This document shows, in pieces, positions 1 through 9,900 of a stretch of 64,000 nucleotides of DNA. Position 1 is the first letter of the stretch, and each line of letters starts with the position of its first letter. Location: assembly GCA_040385825.1 (NCBI GenBank), contig JAZKGQ010000009.1:263257-327256 (forward strand), read 5' to 3'. The notes beneath the pieces are model-generated. The model was not told where the DNA came from. It was given only the letters and a program-made list of their open reading frames with translations, and did not search any database. Source of the DNA: JANNNF01 sp040385825. Lineage in GTDB: Bacteria > Pseudomonadota > Alphaproteobacteria > Rhodobacterales > Rhodobacteraceae. A program made the translations under genes and the position numbers.

Positions 1-1389
1 GCGATTCCCTTCACCTCGATCATCGACCAGACGGCGGCGATTTTCCGCAGCATTCTGGGGGATGGCAATGTGCTTGAACATCATTCGTCCATCGAGGATG
101 ACAAGGATCATGAGGGGCGCGACAAGCTGCGGCTGGCGATGGAGGATTGGGCCGCCCCGGTGGTGGTGACGACCAATGTGCAGCTGTTTGAAAGCCTGTT
201 TGCGGCGCGTCCGGGGCGGGCGCGCAAGCTGCACAGCATCGCGGGAAGCGTGATCATTCTGGACGAGGCGCAGACCATTCCGCGCCCGCTGCTGCTGCCG
301 TGTCTGCGGATGCTGGACACGCTGGCGCGGCTTTTCGGCTGTTCGATCGTGCTGTGTACCGCGACGCAGCCCGCGGTCGGGGAAAGCCTGAAAGGCGGGC
401 TTGCGCTGGCGGGGCGCGAGTTGGCACCCGACCCTGCCGATCTGGCGCGGCGATTGAAGCGGGTCAAGATCGGCCACGCCGGGGTGATGGACAATGCTGC
501 CCTTGTGGCCGCCCTGCGCTGCGTGGATCAGGGGTTGGTCGTCGTCAACAGCCGCGTGCATGCGCTGGATTTGTGGAATGATGCCAAGGGGATGGATGGA
601 GTTTTCCATTTGTCGACCCGGCAGTATGCGGCGCATCGGCGGCGGATGCTGGCGGTGATCCGGCAGCGGTTGAAGGACGGGTTGCCGTGCCGGGTGATCT
701 CTACCAGCCTGATCGAGGCTGGGGTGGATGTGTCCTTTCCGCAGGCGTGGCGGGCCGAGGCGGGGCTGGATCAGATCGTGCAGGCCGCCGGACGTGTGAA
801 CCGCAACGGCGAGATGTTGCCTGACTTGGGACAGGTCAGCGTGTTCACGCCCGACGGCTATACCCCGCCCGCCGAGATCAGGGGCTTGATCGGCGATATG
901 GCGCGGATGCGGGACAGGTTTGACGATCTGCAATCCCCCGAGGCCATTCAAAGCTATTTTTCGGAAGTGTATTGGCGGCTTGACGCCGGTCTGGATGCCA
1001 AAAAGATCATGGCCGATTTCACGGTTGATATCAGGAAGAACCGCACGAACTTCAATTTCCGCAGCGTGGCCGAGAAATTCCGCATGATCGAAAGCGGCAT
1101 GCTGCCGGTGATCATTCCGCGTGATGCTGCGGCGAAAGAGGCGGTGAAACAGCTTGGTTTCGCGCAAATTCCCTCTGGCAGGATTGCGCGGGCGCTGCAA
1201 ACCCATCTGGTCACGGTGCCACCCAAGGCACGGGCGCGGATGCTGGCCTGCGGCAAGGGTGCGTTTGTGCGGCCCGATTTGCGGGCTGACCAGTTTTTCG
1301 TGCTGACGGATATGGAACTTTATCACGAAGACACCGGATTGCATTGGGAAGATGCGGAATATCTGGGAACAGAAGCCGGAATAATCTGA
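1..1389 (+). CDS. cas3: CRISPR-associated helicase/nuclease Cas3, type I-C (5' partial)
   Basis: Cas3 is recruited by the target-bound Cascade complex to unwind and degrade invader DNA. The reading frame is open from base 1, so the N-terminal HD nuclease domain and the first helicase motifs lie outside the window; 462 residues remain. Visible superfamily 2 helicase motifs are the Walker B box DEAQ (bases 262-273) in VIILDEAQTIPR, the CTATQP motif near 355, and motif VI QAAGRVNRNGE near 784, preceded by STSLIEAGVDVSFP. The DEAQ form is common in Cas3. It is the first gene of a complete I-C set and is followed 67 bases later by cas5c. The promoter must lie upstream of the window. Confidence 0.96.
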   Translation, partial: AIPFTSIIDQTAAIFRSILGDGNVLEHHSSIEDDKDHEGRDKLRLAMEDWAAPVVVTTNVQLFESLFAARPGRARKLHSIAGSVIILDEAQTIPRPLLLPCLRMLDTLARLFGCSIVLCTATQPAVGESLKGGLALAGRELAPDPADLARRLKRVKIGHAGVMDNAALVAALRCVDQGLVVVNSRVHALDLWNDAKGMDGVFHLSTRQYAAHRRRMLAVIRQRLKDGLPCRVISTSLIEAGVDVSFPQAWRAEAGLDQIVQAAGRVNRNGEMLPDLGQVSVFTPDGYTPPAEIRGLIGDMARMRDRFDDLQSPEAIQSYFSEVYWRLDAGLDAKKIMADFTVDIRKNRTNFNFRSVAEKFRMIESGMLPVIIPRDAAAKEAVKQLGFAQIPSGRIARALQTHLVTVPPKARARMLACGKGAFVRPDLRADQFFVLTDMELYHEDTGLHWEDAEYLGTEAGII

Positions 1390-1456
1390 AGGCGTCGGAT
1401 TTGGGGTTGCGTTGTGGGTTATACAACTCAAGATGGCACAAAGATTTGGGGGGGTG

Positions 1457-2125
1457 ATGTCTTACGGTATCCGATTGAAGGTCTGGGGCGATTACGGGTT
1501 GTTCACCCGGCCTGAACTGAAGGTTGAACGGCTGACCTATGATGTGATGACCCCCTCTGCCGCGCGCGGCGTGCTGGAGGCGGTGCATTGGAAGCCCGCG
1601 ATCCGCTGGGTGATTGATGCGATCCATGTGCTGACCCCGATCCGGCACCAGTCGATCCGCCGCAACGAAGTGGGACACAAGGCCCCGGCGGGCAATATCA
1701 AACGCGCGATGAACCGGGGCGATCTGGAGGGTTTGGGGATTGTGGTCGATGAAGACCGCCAGCAACGGGCCTCTACCGTCCTGATCAAGCCCGCCTATCT
1801 GATCGAGGCGCATTTCATGCTGACCGACAAGGCGGGGGCCGAGGATAACGAGGGCAAGCACCTGGACATCTTCAATCGCCGCGCCCAAAAGGGCCAATGC
1901 TTCCACCAGCCCTGCCTTGGCACCCGTGAATTTGCAGCACATTTCGAATGGGTTGCCCCGGATGCCGCCTTGCCTGCGGCGGTGCCCGAGACCCGCGATC
2001 TGGGCCTGATGCTGTGGGATATCGACCATGCGGTGGCCTCGCGCCCCTCGCTGTTCTTCCGGGCGCGGTTGGTGGATGGGGTGATGGCGGTGCCTGCGCC
2101 CGATAGCGCAGAGGTGCTGAGATGA
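1457..2125 (+). CDS. cas5c: Cas5c (Cas5d), crRNA-processing Cascade subunit, type I-C
   Basis: In type I-C systems Cas5c replaces Cas6: it cuts the pre-crRNA at the base of the repeat hairpin and stays on the 5' handle. The protein opens with YGIRLKVWGDYGLFTRPE, and the TYDVMTPSAARGVLEA block typical of the family follows. The ATG at 1457 is chosen because family members begin a few residues before this block; upstream in-frame starts at 1412 (TTG) and 1433 (ATG) would add an unconserved tail. A G-rich run just before 1457 may serve as ribosome binding site. Length is 222 residues, normal for Cas5c. The stop overlaps the cas8c start by four bases. Confidence 0.93.
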   Translation: MSYGIRLKVWGDYGLFTRPELKVERLTYDVMTPSAARGVLEAVHWKPAIRWVIDAIHVLTPIRHQSIRRNEVGHKAPAGNIKRAMNRGDLEGLGIVVDEDRQQRASTVLIKPAYLIEAHFMLTDKAGAEDNEGKHLDIFNRRAQKGQCFHQPCLGTREFAAHFEWVAPDAALPAAVPETRDLGLMLWDIDHAVASRPSLFFRARLVDGVMAVPAPDSAEVLR

Positions 2126-3879
2126 GCCTGCTGACATCCCTCGCGCGGGCTTACGACCGGCTGCCGGATGCGCCGCCTTATGGGTTTTCGACCGAGAAGA
2201 TCGGGTTTGCGATTTCGCTGGGGGAGGATGGGTCGGCCACGGTGATCGACCTGCGCGGCGAAGATAAAAAGCGCCCACCCCGCATGATGATGGTGCCGCA
2301 GGCGGTGAAGCGGGCGGCGGGGATTGCACCGAACTTTCTGTGGGACAAGACCGCCTATGTGCTGGGTCTGACGGCGGGTGAGGGCAAGCGGACGATGCAG
2401 GAGCATCAGGCGTTCAAGGACCGTCATGCCGAATGGCTGGCGGGCACCGATGACCCGGGGCTACTGGCTTTCTTGCGGTTTCTCGAACGGTGGACTCCCG
2501 ATCAGGCCTTGCCGGGATGGACCGAAGATTTGCGCGACCAGAACGCACTTTTCATCTATGAACCGGACCGCATTGCAGGCGTCTGGATGCCAGACCGGCC
2601 TGCCGCTCGTGAAGTTTGGCACAACAAAGGCGTCGCTGAAGCCTCTGAAACCCAAATGTGTCTCGTAAACGGTGAAAGGGCGCCGGTGGCGCGACTACAC
2701 CCGTCAATCAAAGGGGTGTGGGGGGCACAATCTTCGGGTGGCTCGCTGGTCTCGTTCAACCTCGACGCCTTCACCTCTTACGGCCACGAACAGGGCGACA
2801 ATGCGCCTGTGTCGGAGGCTGCGGCCTTTGCCTATACCACCGCGCTCAACAGGTTCCTGACCAAGGACAGCGGCCACCGCATCCAGATCGGCGATGCCTC
2901 GACCGTGTTCTGGGCGGACGCTTCGGGGAAGATGGCCGCGCTTGAGGAGGGGCTATTTGCCGCGATGTTCGGCGGTGACGATGCCGTGGCGTCGGGCACC
3001 GCCGATGACAAGGAGGCGGCCAGGGAAATCGGCGTGCGGCTGGAGATGATCCGGCAGGGGCAGACGATGAAGCAGGTTCTGCCTGATGTGGCCGAAGGTG
3101 TCCGGTTCAACGTTCTTGGCCTTTCTCCCAATGCCGCGCGGTTGTCGGTGCGGTTTCACTGGGAGGATGATTTCGGCAAGCTGGTTGCCAACTATCAGAA
3201 CCATCTGGACAATATGGCAGTTGACCCGGCCCCGCGCGACGGCTTTCCGCCCTTGTGGCGCTACCTGTCCGAACTCGCCGTGCTGGGCAAACGCGAGAAT
3301 GTGCCGCCCAATCTGGCAGGCGACTGGATGCGCGCCATCCTGACGGGGCAGCCCTATCCGCTGACCCTGCTGGCCACCACCCTGATGCGCCTGCGCGGCG
3401 ACGGCGACGTGAACGCCCTGCGTGCGGGGATACTGAAATCTGTGCTGATCCGTAATCTGAAACTGGAGGTTCCCGTGGCGCTTGATCCCAAATTGCCGAA
3501 CAAGGGCTATGTCCTTGGCAGGCTTTTCGCGGTTTACGAGGAAATTCAAAGGGCTGCCTTGGGTGGCAACGTCAACGCCACGATCAAGGACAAGTTTTAT
3601 GGCGCGGCGTCTGCCACTCCGCAAAAGGTGTTTGCCGTGCTGGATCGCAGCTCGGCCAACCATTTTGCCAAGCTGCGCAAGCAAAGCCCCGGCTGGGCGG
3701 TGAAGCTTGAAAAGCTGCTGACCTCGATCACCGATGTAATGGAGCCGGGACAAGACCCGATCCCGGTTTCGCTGGCCCCCGCCGAACAGGCGATGTTTGG
3801 CATCGGCTATTACCATCAGCGCTCTGAGGCCTTCCGCAAGCGTGACACACAACCCGATCCCGTGGAGAGTTCCAAATGA
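2122..3879 (+). CDS. cas8c: Cas8c (Csd1), large Cascade subunit, type I-C
   Basis: Cas8c is the large subunit of the I-C Cascade and is expected to read the protospacer-adjacent motif and help bind target DNA. The 585-residue length and the N-terminal MSLLTSLARAYDRLPDAPPYGF block match the Csd1 family, as does the position between cas5c and cas7. Internal landmarks include FSTEKIGFAISL near residue 22 and a helical C-terminal half. It is coupled to cas5c and to cas7 by ATGA overlaps at 2122-2125 and 3876-3879, so the subunits are probably made in fixed proportion. No frameshift is seen. Confidence 0.94.
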   Translation: MSLLTSLARAYDRLPDAPPYGFSTEKIGFAISLGEDGSATVIDLRGEDKKRPPRMMMVPQAVKRAAGIAPNFLWDKTAYVLGLTAGEGKRTMQEHQAFKDRHAEWLAGTDDPGLLAFLRFLERWTPDQALPGWTEDLRDQNALFIYEPDRIAGVWMPDRPAAREVWHNKGVAEASETQMCLVNGERAPVARLHPSIKGVWGAQSSGGSLVSFNLDAFTSYGHEQGDNAPVSEAAAFAYTTALNRFLTKDSGHRIQIGDASTVFWADASGKMAALEEGLFAAMFGGDDAVASGTADDKEAAREIGVRLEMIRQGQTMKQVLPDVAEGVRFNVLGLSPNAARLSVRFHWEDDFGKLVANYQNHLDNMAVDPAPRDGFPPLWRYLSELAVLGKRENVPPNLAGDWMRAILTGQPYPLTLLATTLMRLRGDGDVNALRAGILKSVLIRNLKLEVPVALDPKLPNKGYVLGRLFAVYEEIQRAALGGNVNATIKDKFYGAASATPQKVFAVLDRSSANHFAKLRKQSPGWAVKLEKLLTSITDVMEPGQDPIPVSLAPAEQAMFGIGYYHQRSEAFRKRDTQPDPVESSK

Positions 3880-4826
3880 CCGTCCTTACCCAACGCCATG
3901 ATTTTGTACTTATTTTTGACGTGACCAATGGCAATCCGAATGGCGATCCCGACTCTGGCAACATGCCGCGGATGGACCCGGAAACCGGGCATGGTCTGGT
4001 GTCTGATGTCAGCCTCAAACGCAAGATCCGCAACTATGTCGACCTCGCGCGCAACGGTCAGGACGGCCATCACATCTATGTGCAGGAAAGCTCGATCCTG
4101 AATGAACAGCACCGCAAGGCCTATCGCGCGTTGCGCCCCGGTGATGCGAAGGTGGACAAGGACGCCAAGCTGAACCCCAAGAGTGATGAAGAAGCCAAGG
4201 AACTGCGCGACTGGATGTGCGCCAATTTCTTTGATGTACGCAGCTTTGGCGCGGTGATGTCCACCGGGGTAAACTGCGGGCAGGTCAAGGGGCCGGTGCA
4301 GATCACCTTTGCCACCTCGGTCGAACCGATCATGCCCGCTGAAATCTCGATTACCCGGATGGCTGCCACCAACGAGGCCGAAAAAAAGCAGAAAGCCGAG
4401 GGCGACGACAGCAGCGACCGCAAGGAAAACCGCACCATGGGTCGCAAGCATATCGTGCCTTACGGGGTCTATGTGGCCTACGGTTTCATCTCGGCCAAAT
4501 TCGCCGAGAAGACCGGGTTTTCCGAAACCGATCTGGGCTTGCTGACCGAGGCCTTGTCGTCGATGTTCGAACATGACCACTCCGCCGCGCGGGGCCAGAT
4601 GTCGACCCGCAAGCTGATTGTGTTTCGCCACGATACCGCGCTTGGCAATGCGCCCGCGCATCAGCTCTTTGACATCGTGAAAGTGGGTCGGGCGGTGGAT
4701 GGCGAGTTCCGCGCCCTTGATGCACGTCTCGATAACCTGCCGCCTGCGCGCAAATTCAGCGACTATGCCGTGCAGATCGACCGCGCCGCCCTGCCTGCGG
4801 GCGTAGAGGTTGTCGAGGTTTTGTGA
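3876..4826 (+). CDS. cas7: Cas7 (Csd2), Cascade backbone subunit, type I-C
   Basis: Cas7 forms the helical backbone that holds the spacer part of the crRNA. The family hallmark FDVTNGNPNGDPDSGNMPR lies near residues 11-29, and the protein continues with the RRM-fold pattern including FFDVRSFGAVMSTG. The length of 316 residues is slightly above the usual 280-300, with a charged insert rich in Glu and Lys (AEKKQKAEGDDSSDRKE) near residues 168-185. The start overlaps the cas8c stop by four bases, and its stop shares one base with the cas4 start. Confidence 0.95.
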   Translation: MTVLTQRHDFVLIFDVTNGNPNGDPDSGNMPRMDPETGHGLVSDVSLKRKIRNYVDLARNGQDGHHIYVQESSILNEQHRKAYRALRPGDAKVDKDAKLNPKSDEEAKELRDWMCANFFDVRSFGAVMSTGVNCGQVKGPVQITFATSVEPIMPAEISITRMAATNEAEKKQKAEGDDSSDRKENRTMGRKHIVPYGVYVAYGFISAKFAEKTGFSETDLGLLTEALSSMFEHDHSAARGQMSTRKLIVFRHDTALGNAPAHQLFDIVKVGRAVDGEFRALDARLDNLPPARKFSDYAVQIDRAALPAGVEVVEVL

Positions 4827-5452
4827 TGGTCGAGGCAGAGCCGATCCCGCTGTCGGCTCTGCAACACGCAACCTATTGCCTGCGTCAGGCGGCCCTGATC
4901 CATCTGGAGCGGGTTTGGGCCGACAATCATTTCACGGCCGAAGGCGATGTGCTGCACGCCGTTGCCGACAAGGGCGGCAAGCGGCAGGCCCGCGGGGTGC
5001 GGCGGGTGATGGCGCTGGCGGTGTCGTCCGCCCGGCTGGGTATCGCCGGGGTTTGCGATATGGTCGAGTTTGCCGCAGATGTGCCGTTCCCTGTCGAATA
5101 CAAGCGGGGCAAACCCAAGCTGCATCGTGCCGATGAGGTGCAGCTTTGCGCTCAGGCCCTGTGTCTGGAGGAAATGACCGGGCAACCCGTGCCGCAGGGC
5201 GCGCTTTACTATGCCGAAACGCATCGCCGGGTCATTGTGCCGTTTGACGCGGGCTTGCGTGGCCTGACCGAAACGGTCGTGGCCGACCTGCGCGCCGTGT
5301 TGGCCTCTGGCGTTACACCCCCGCCCACCCCGCACAAAAGCCGCTGTCGCGCCTGTTCCCTGCTGGACCTGTGCCGCCCCCAGATCTACGCCCGCCCGGT
5401 TCTGGCATGGCGCGCGAAAATGTTGCGCGACATGCTGGCGGCCGCCCCATGA
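4826..5452 (+). CDS. cas4: Cas4, RecB-like nuclease with Fe-S cluster (spacer acquisition)
   Basis: Cas4 works with Cas1-Cas2 during adaptation and in type I-C selects and trims prespacers with the correct PAM. The 208-residue protein shows one Cys near the N-terminus (HATYC, Cys18) and three near the C-terminus (CRACSLLDLC, about residues 174-183), the expected ligands of a 4Fe-4S cluster. The RecB nuclease core is seen as GVCDMVEF, PVEYKRGK and DEVQLCAQALCLEE. ATG 4826 is chosen; a GTG directly before it at 4823 would add one residue. The stop overlaps cas1 by four bases. Its presence fits the uniform left boundary of duplicate spacers in the array. Confidence 0.95.
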   Translation: MVEAEPIPLSALQHATYCLRQAALIHLERVWADNHFTAEGDVLHAVADKGGKRQARGVRRVMALAVSSARLGIAGVCDMVEFAADVPFPVEYKRGKPKLHRADEVQLCAQALCLEEMTGQPVPQGALYYAETHRRVIVPFDAGLRGLTETVVADLRAVLASGVTPPPTPHKSRCRACSLLDLCRPQIYARPVLAWRAKMLRDMLAAAP

Positions 5453-6483
5453 AAAAGCTGCTGAACACCGTTTACGTCACCAGCGAAGGCGCCGCCCTGC
5501 GCAAGGATGGCGAAAATCTGGTGGCCGAGGTGGAGGGCGAGGTGAAGGCCCGCGTGCCGCTGCACATGCTGGCCTCTGTCGTGGTGTTCGGGCCGATCCT
5601 GCTGTCGCCCGCGCTGATCGGGGCCTGTGCCAGGGCGGGCATCACCATTGCGCTGCTGGAGCGCAACGGCCGGTTTGCGGCCCGCATTGAAGGTCCGGTA
5701 ATCGGCAACGTGTTGTTGCGCCGAGCGCAGTACCGCGCCAGTGATGCGCCCGAAAACATCATCCGGGCGCTACTGCTGGGCAAGGTTGCCAACCAGCGCG
5801 CGGTCCTGATGCGGTGCTTGCGTGATTATGGCAGCGATCATGCGCCCGAGGCCCTTGCGGCCCTGACCACCGCCAGCGACCGCATGGCGCAGATCCTGCG
5901 CAACATCGAACTTGCCCCCGCCGATGCCGACCGTCTGCGCGGGATGGAGGGCGAGGCCGCCGCGCTGTATTTCTCGGTGTTCGATCACCTGATCCGCGCC
6001 CCCGATGCGGCCTTCCGCTGGACCTCGCGTTCGCGCCGCCCGCCACTCGACCCGATGAATGCGCTGTTGTCGTTTCTCTACACGCTGCTGACCCATGATT
6101 GCCGCAGCGCCGCCGAGGCCGTGGGTCTTGACCCGGCCGTGGGCTTCCTGCACCGCGACCGTCCCGGCCGCCCCAGCCTTGCGCTTGACCTGATGGAGGA
6201 ATTGCGCCCGGTGCTGGTGGACCGGCTCGCCCTGTCGCTGGTCAACCGCCGCCAGTTGCGAGCCTCGGATTTTCAGGTTCGCGATGGTGGCGCCGTGATG
6301 ATGACCGATGACGCCCGCAAGACCGTGCTGACCGCCTGGCAAGAGCGCAAGAAAGAAGACCGCCTGCACCCGTTTCTGGCCGAAAAGATCCCCTTCGGCC
6401 TTGTGCCTTTCGTGCAGGCGCAGATGCTGGCCCGCCATCTGCGCGGCGATCTTGACTCCTATCCGCCCTGGTTCTGGAAATGA
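5449..6483 (+). CDS. cas1: Cas1 integrase, type I-C
   Basis: Cas1 inserts new spacers at the leader end of the array as part of the Cas1-Cas2 complex. The start at 5449 overlaps the cas4 stop and gives the family N-terminus MKKLLNTVYVTSEGA; a longer frame upstream is the cas4 shadow. Length is 344 residues, as expected for Cas1c. The catalytic metal ligands are visible: Glu in MEGEAAALYF (near residue 167), His in VGFLHRDRPGRPSL and Asp in ALDLMEELRP. The gene is intact, so the array may still be growing. It ends one base before the cas2 start. Confidence 0.96.
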   Translation: MKKLLNTVYVTSEGAALRKDGENLVAEVEGEVKARVPLHMLASVVVFGPILLSPALIGACARAGITIALLERNGRFAARIEGPVIGNVLLRRAQYRASDAPENIIRALLLGKVANQRAVLMRCLRDYGSDHAPEALAALTTASDRMAQILRNIELAPADADRLRGMEGEAAALYFSVFDHLIRAPDAAFRWTSRSRRPPLDPMNALLSFLYTLLTHDCRSAAEAVGLDPAVGFLHRDRPGRPSLALDLMEELRPVLVDRLALSLVNRRQLRASDFQVRDGGAVMMTDDARKTVLTAWQERKKEDRLHPFLAEKIPFGLVPFVQAQMLARHLRGDLDSYPPWFWK

Positions 6484-6484
6484 C

Positions 6485-6775
6485 ATGCTGGTTCTGGTGA
6501 CCTATGATGTGAACACGCTGGAGGAGGGCGGCAAACGCCGCCTCCGCCACGTCGCGCGCGCCTGTCAGGATTTCGGTCAGCGGGTGCAGTATTCCGTGTT
6601 CGAGATCGAGGTCGATCCCGCCCAGTGGACAAGGCTCAAGGCCCGGCTCGAGGCCATCATCCGCCCCGAGTTCGACAGCCTGCGCTACTATTACCTTGGC
6701 GCAAACTGGCAGCGCAAGATCGAGCATGTCGGGGCCAAACCGTCAACAGACCTTGGCGGAACGCTGATCGTCTGA
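6485..6775 (+). CDS. cas2: Cas2, adaptation complex subunit, type I-C
   Basis: Cas2 is the small dimer that bridges two Cas1 dimers in the spacer-integration complex. The protein is 96 residues, usual for the family, and starts MLVLVTYDVNT with the conserved ferredoxin-like first strand and Asp8. The motif RVQYSVFEIEVDPAQW follows near residue 38. ATG 6485 begins one base after the cas1 stop; an in-frame extension into cas1 is rejected. It is the last cas gene and is followed by the leader and array. No Cas6 gene is present, as expected for type I-C. Confidence 0.96.
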   Translation: MLVLVTYDVNTLEEGGKRRLRHVARACQDFGQRVQYSVFEIEVDPAQWTRLKARLEAIIRPEFDSLRYYYLGANWQRKIEHVGAKPSTDLGGTLIV

Positions 6776-6971
6776 CCAATGCGGCCAAGGTGGCGCGCGA
6801 ACCGTAATCGTGCCTGAAAATGCGCACAGGTTCGCGCTTGTCGAAGTTATTTGATAAATATGAATATTTTTTAGACTTGATGCGCCGCCTGCCGACAACC
6901 CACCCGCTTCCCCCACCTTTCGCGCAAACAATCCACTTTGTGCAACGCTCAAAATACCTTACGCGATGGGC
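6776..6971 (+). promoter_or_regulatory. CRISPR leader
   Basis: This 196-base stretch lies between cas2 and the first repeat. Its middle part (about 6838-6880) is clearly richer in A and T than its surroundings, including GATAAATATGAATATT, the usual place for the array promoter and integration signals. A perfect 9-base inverted repeat, GCGCGAACC at 6795-6803 and GGTTCGCGC at 6829-6837, sits directly after cas2 and could be a weak terminator or a protein site. The leader assignment is supported by the intact first repeat here and the decayed repeat at the other end. Confidence 0.8.
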
Positions 6972-9900
6972 GTCGCCCCCTTCACGGGGGCGTGGATCGA
7001 AACCAGAAGGTTGAAGCGCGCGCCCAGACCGCTGGCACGTCGCCCCCTTCACGGGGGCGTGGATCGAAACCTCTAATTGTTGCATCAGGCGGTCGCGCTC
7101 TGCCGTCGCCCCCTTCACGGGGGCGTGGATCGAAACATGATCAAGAAATCAACCGTTCTGGTCATGGACAGTCGCCCCCTTCACGGGGGCGTGGATCGAA
7201 ACCACATCAGCAGCGCATCACACGCGCCGCGCAGGTGTCGCCCCCTTCACGGGGGCGTGGATCGAAACGTTCCGATAGAGGCCCTGACCGCCGCCTTGGG
7301 TGGTCGCCCCCTTCACGGGGGCGTGGATCGAAACAGCGTCACCGCCGATAGGGACAGCCCGTTGTTTTGTCGCCCCCTTCACGGGGGCGTGGATCGAAAC
7401 TTGTCTGCTGCGGCGTCTGCGGCGTCTATCGCTGGTCGCCCCCTTCACGGGGGCGTGGATCGAAACCCGAGGGATTTGTGAAAGTGGAGGCGCGGTGATG
7501 GTCGCCCCCTTCACGGGGGCGTGGATCGAAACCTCGATACGGGCCTCGGAAAATCATTCATTGAATGTCGCCCCCTTCACGGGGGCGTGGATCGAAACCA
7601 CATCAGCAGCGCATCACACGCGCCGCGCAGGTCGTCGCCCCCTTCACGGGGGCGTGGATCGAAACTTTTTTGATACCTGCACAATTTGGGCGCACAACAG
7701 TCGCCCCCTTCACGGGGGCGTGGATCGAAACTGGGCTTGGGTGTCGTCATGGGCGAGGTGCGCAAGTCGCCCCCTTCACGGGGGCGTGGATCGAAACAGG
7801 ACGTTGCCCTGCTGGATATTCATCCAGACTGGGTCGCCCCCTTCACGGGGGCGTGGATCGAAACACGGCCACGCGCGGCACTGTGAAACTGATCGGTGGT
7901 CGCCCCCTTCACGGGGGCGTGGATCGAAACCGACAATCAGGCGCTCTGCGCATTGGATGCCCTGATGTCGCCCCCTTCACGGGGGCGTGGATCGAAACCC
8001 CTACGTCCGGACGAGGTGCCATCCTTGGCAAGTCGCCCCCTTCACGGGGGCGTGGATCGAAACACAAGCAAATCCGCAAAGACAGCGTTATGAACCGGTC
8101 GCCCCCTTCACGGGGGCGTGGATCGAAACCGTTTTTCGGCGCTGAACATTCGCAAGCCTGCGGTCGCCCCCTTCACGGGGGCGTGGATCGAAACATCCGC
8201 TTCCAAGGGCCAATCGCCAACGTGCATAGTCGCCCCCTTCACGGGGGCGTGGATCGAAACTTACAAGCCAACGGCCATTGAAAACGGGATGTACGTCGCC
8301 CCCTTCACGGGGGCGTGGATCGAAACTATGTGGACGCGCAGGCAACCGGGGTTTCCCGTAGGTCGCCCCCTTCACGGGGGCGTGGATCGAAACTACCGCG
8401 CAGTCAGGGAGCGTGATTGATGGCCCGTCGCCCCCTTCACGGGGGCGTGGATCGAAACAGGCCCAAGATCACGTCAATTGAACAACTGTTGCGTCGCCCC
8501 CTTCACGGGGGCGTGGATCGAAACGGCAACTCGCATCCGCAGCCCCCGGATCGGGGTGGTCGCCCCCTTCACGGGGGCGTGGATCGAAACCGTTTTTCGG
8601 CGCTGAACATTCGCAAGCCTGCGACGGTCGCCCCCTTCACGGGGGCGTGGATCGAAACGGCATGTCGGGCGGGCGATTGGGCGTCATGGGCGAGGTCGCC
8701 CCCTTCACGGGGGCGTGGATCGAAACCGCCACATCGACGCCAGCGCCTGCCACGGCATCGGTCGCCCCCTTCACGGGGGCGTGGATCGAAACGCGACTGC
8801 CCCGTTCGACCGTCTCGCCACTGAGGCCGTCGCCCCCTTCACGGGGGCGTGGATCGAAACGCCCTTCTGGCTCTCGTCTGCACAAAGCCCAACGCGTCGC
8901 CCCCTTCACGGGGGCGTGGATCGAAACATGTTGGTGTTTGGGGTGATCATGTTTGCTCCTTGTCGCCCCCTTCACGGGGGCGTGGATCGAAACGACATGG
9001 TATGAACGTATCGGAGTTGATCTGCCGTCGCCCCCTTCACGGGGGCGTGGATCGAAACCGCAGTACCGCCGCGCTACTGCGGAAAACCGCTGGTCGCCCC
9101 CTTCACGGGGGCGTGGATCGAAACAGTTTGACTGTGGCCTGGCTGTTGGCGGGCAGGTGTCGCCCCCTTCACGGGGGCGTGGATCGAAACCGCTGATCCG
9201 GGCGAGGCGGGATCGCAGACCACCAGGTCGCCCCCTTCACGGGGGCGTGGATCGAAACCGGCCCCACATACATCGCCACCGCAGTTCGCAGGGGGTCGCC
9301 CCCTTCACGGGGGCGTGGATCGAAACCGGTGAATGCGGCGGCGCGATCTGTCGTCACGGTCAGTCGCCCCCTTCACGGGGGCGTGGATCGAAACCCGGCG
9401 AATTGACGGCCCTTTACAGCCAGTTCACGTCGCCCCCTTCACGGGGGCGTGGATCGAAACAACGATGATCCAGGATATCCGCGATGCCAGCAATGTCGCC
9501 CCCTTCACGGGGGCGTGGATCGAAACTTTTTTGATACCTGCACAATTTGGGCGCACAACGTCGCCCCCTTCACGGGGGCGTGGATCGAAACTGGCGACAT
9601 CACACTGGCCGAACTGTCGGATGAAGTCGCCCCCTTCACGGGGGCGTGGATCGAAACCAGCTTGTCTGCGGCAGCGATCACGGCTTCCGTAAGTCGCCCC
9701 CTTCACGGGGGCGTGGATCGAAACAGCGATTTTGCGGACCCTGATGATCCGGCAACACCGTCGCCCCCTTCACGGGGGCGTGGATCGAAACCCCCGTGTC
9801 GCTGCGTCAATCTTCGAGGCCAATTGTCGCCCCCTTCACGGGGGCGTGGATCGAAACCGCTTGGCTGGCCTGGACATTCGCCGCCCTGGCGCGTCGCCCC

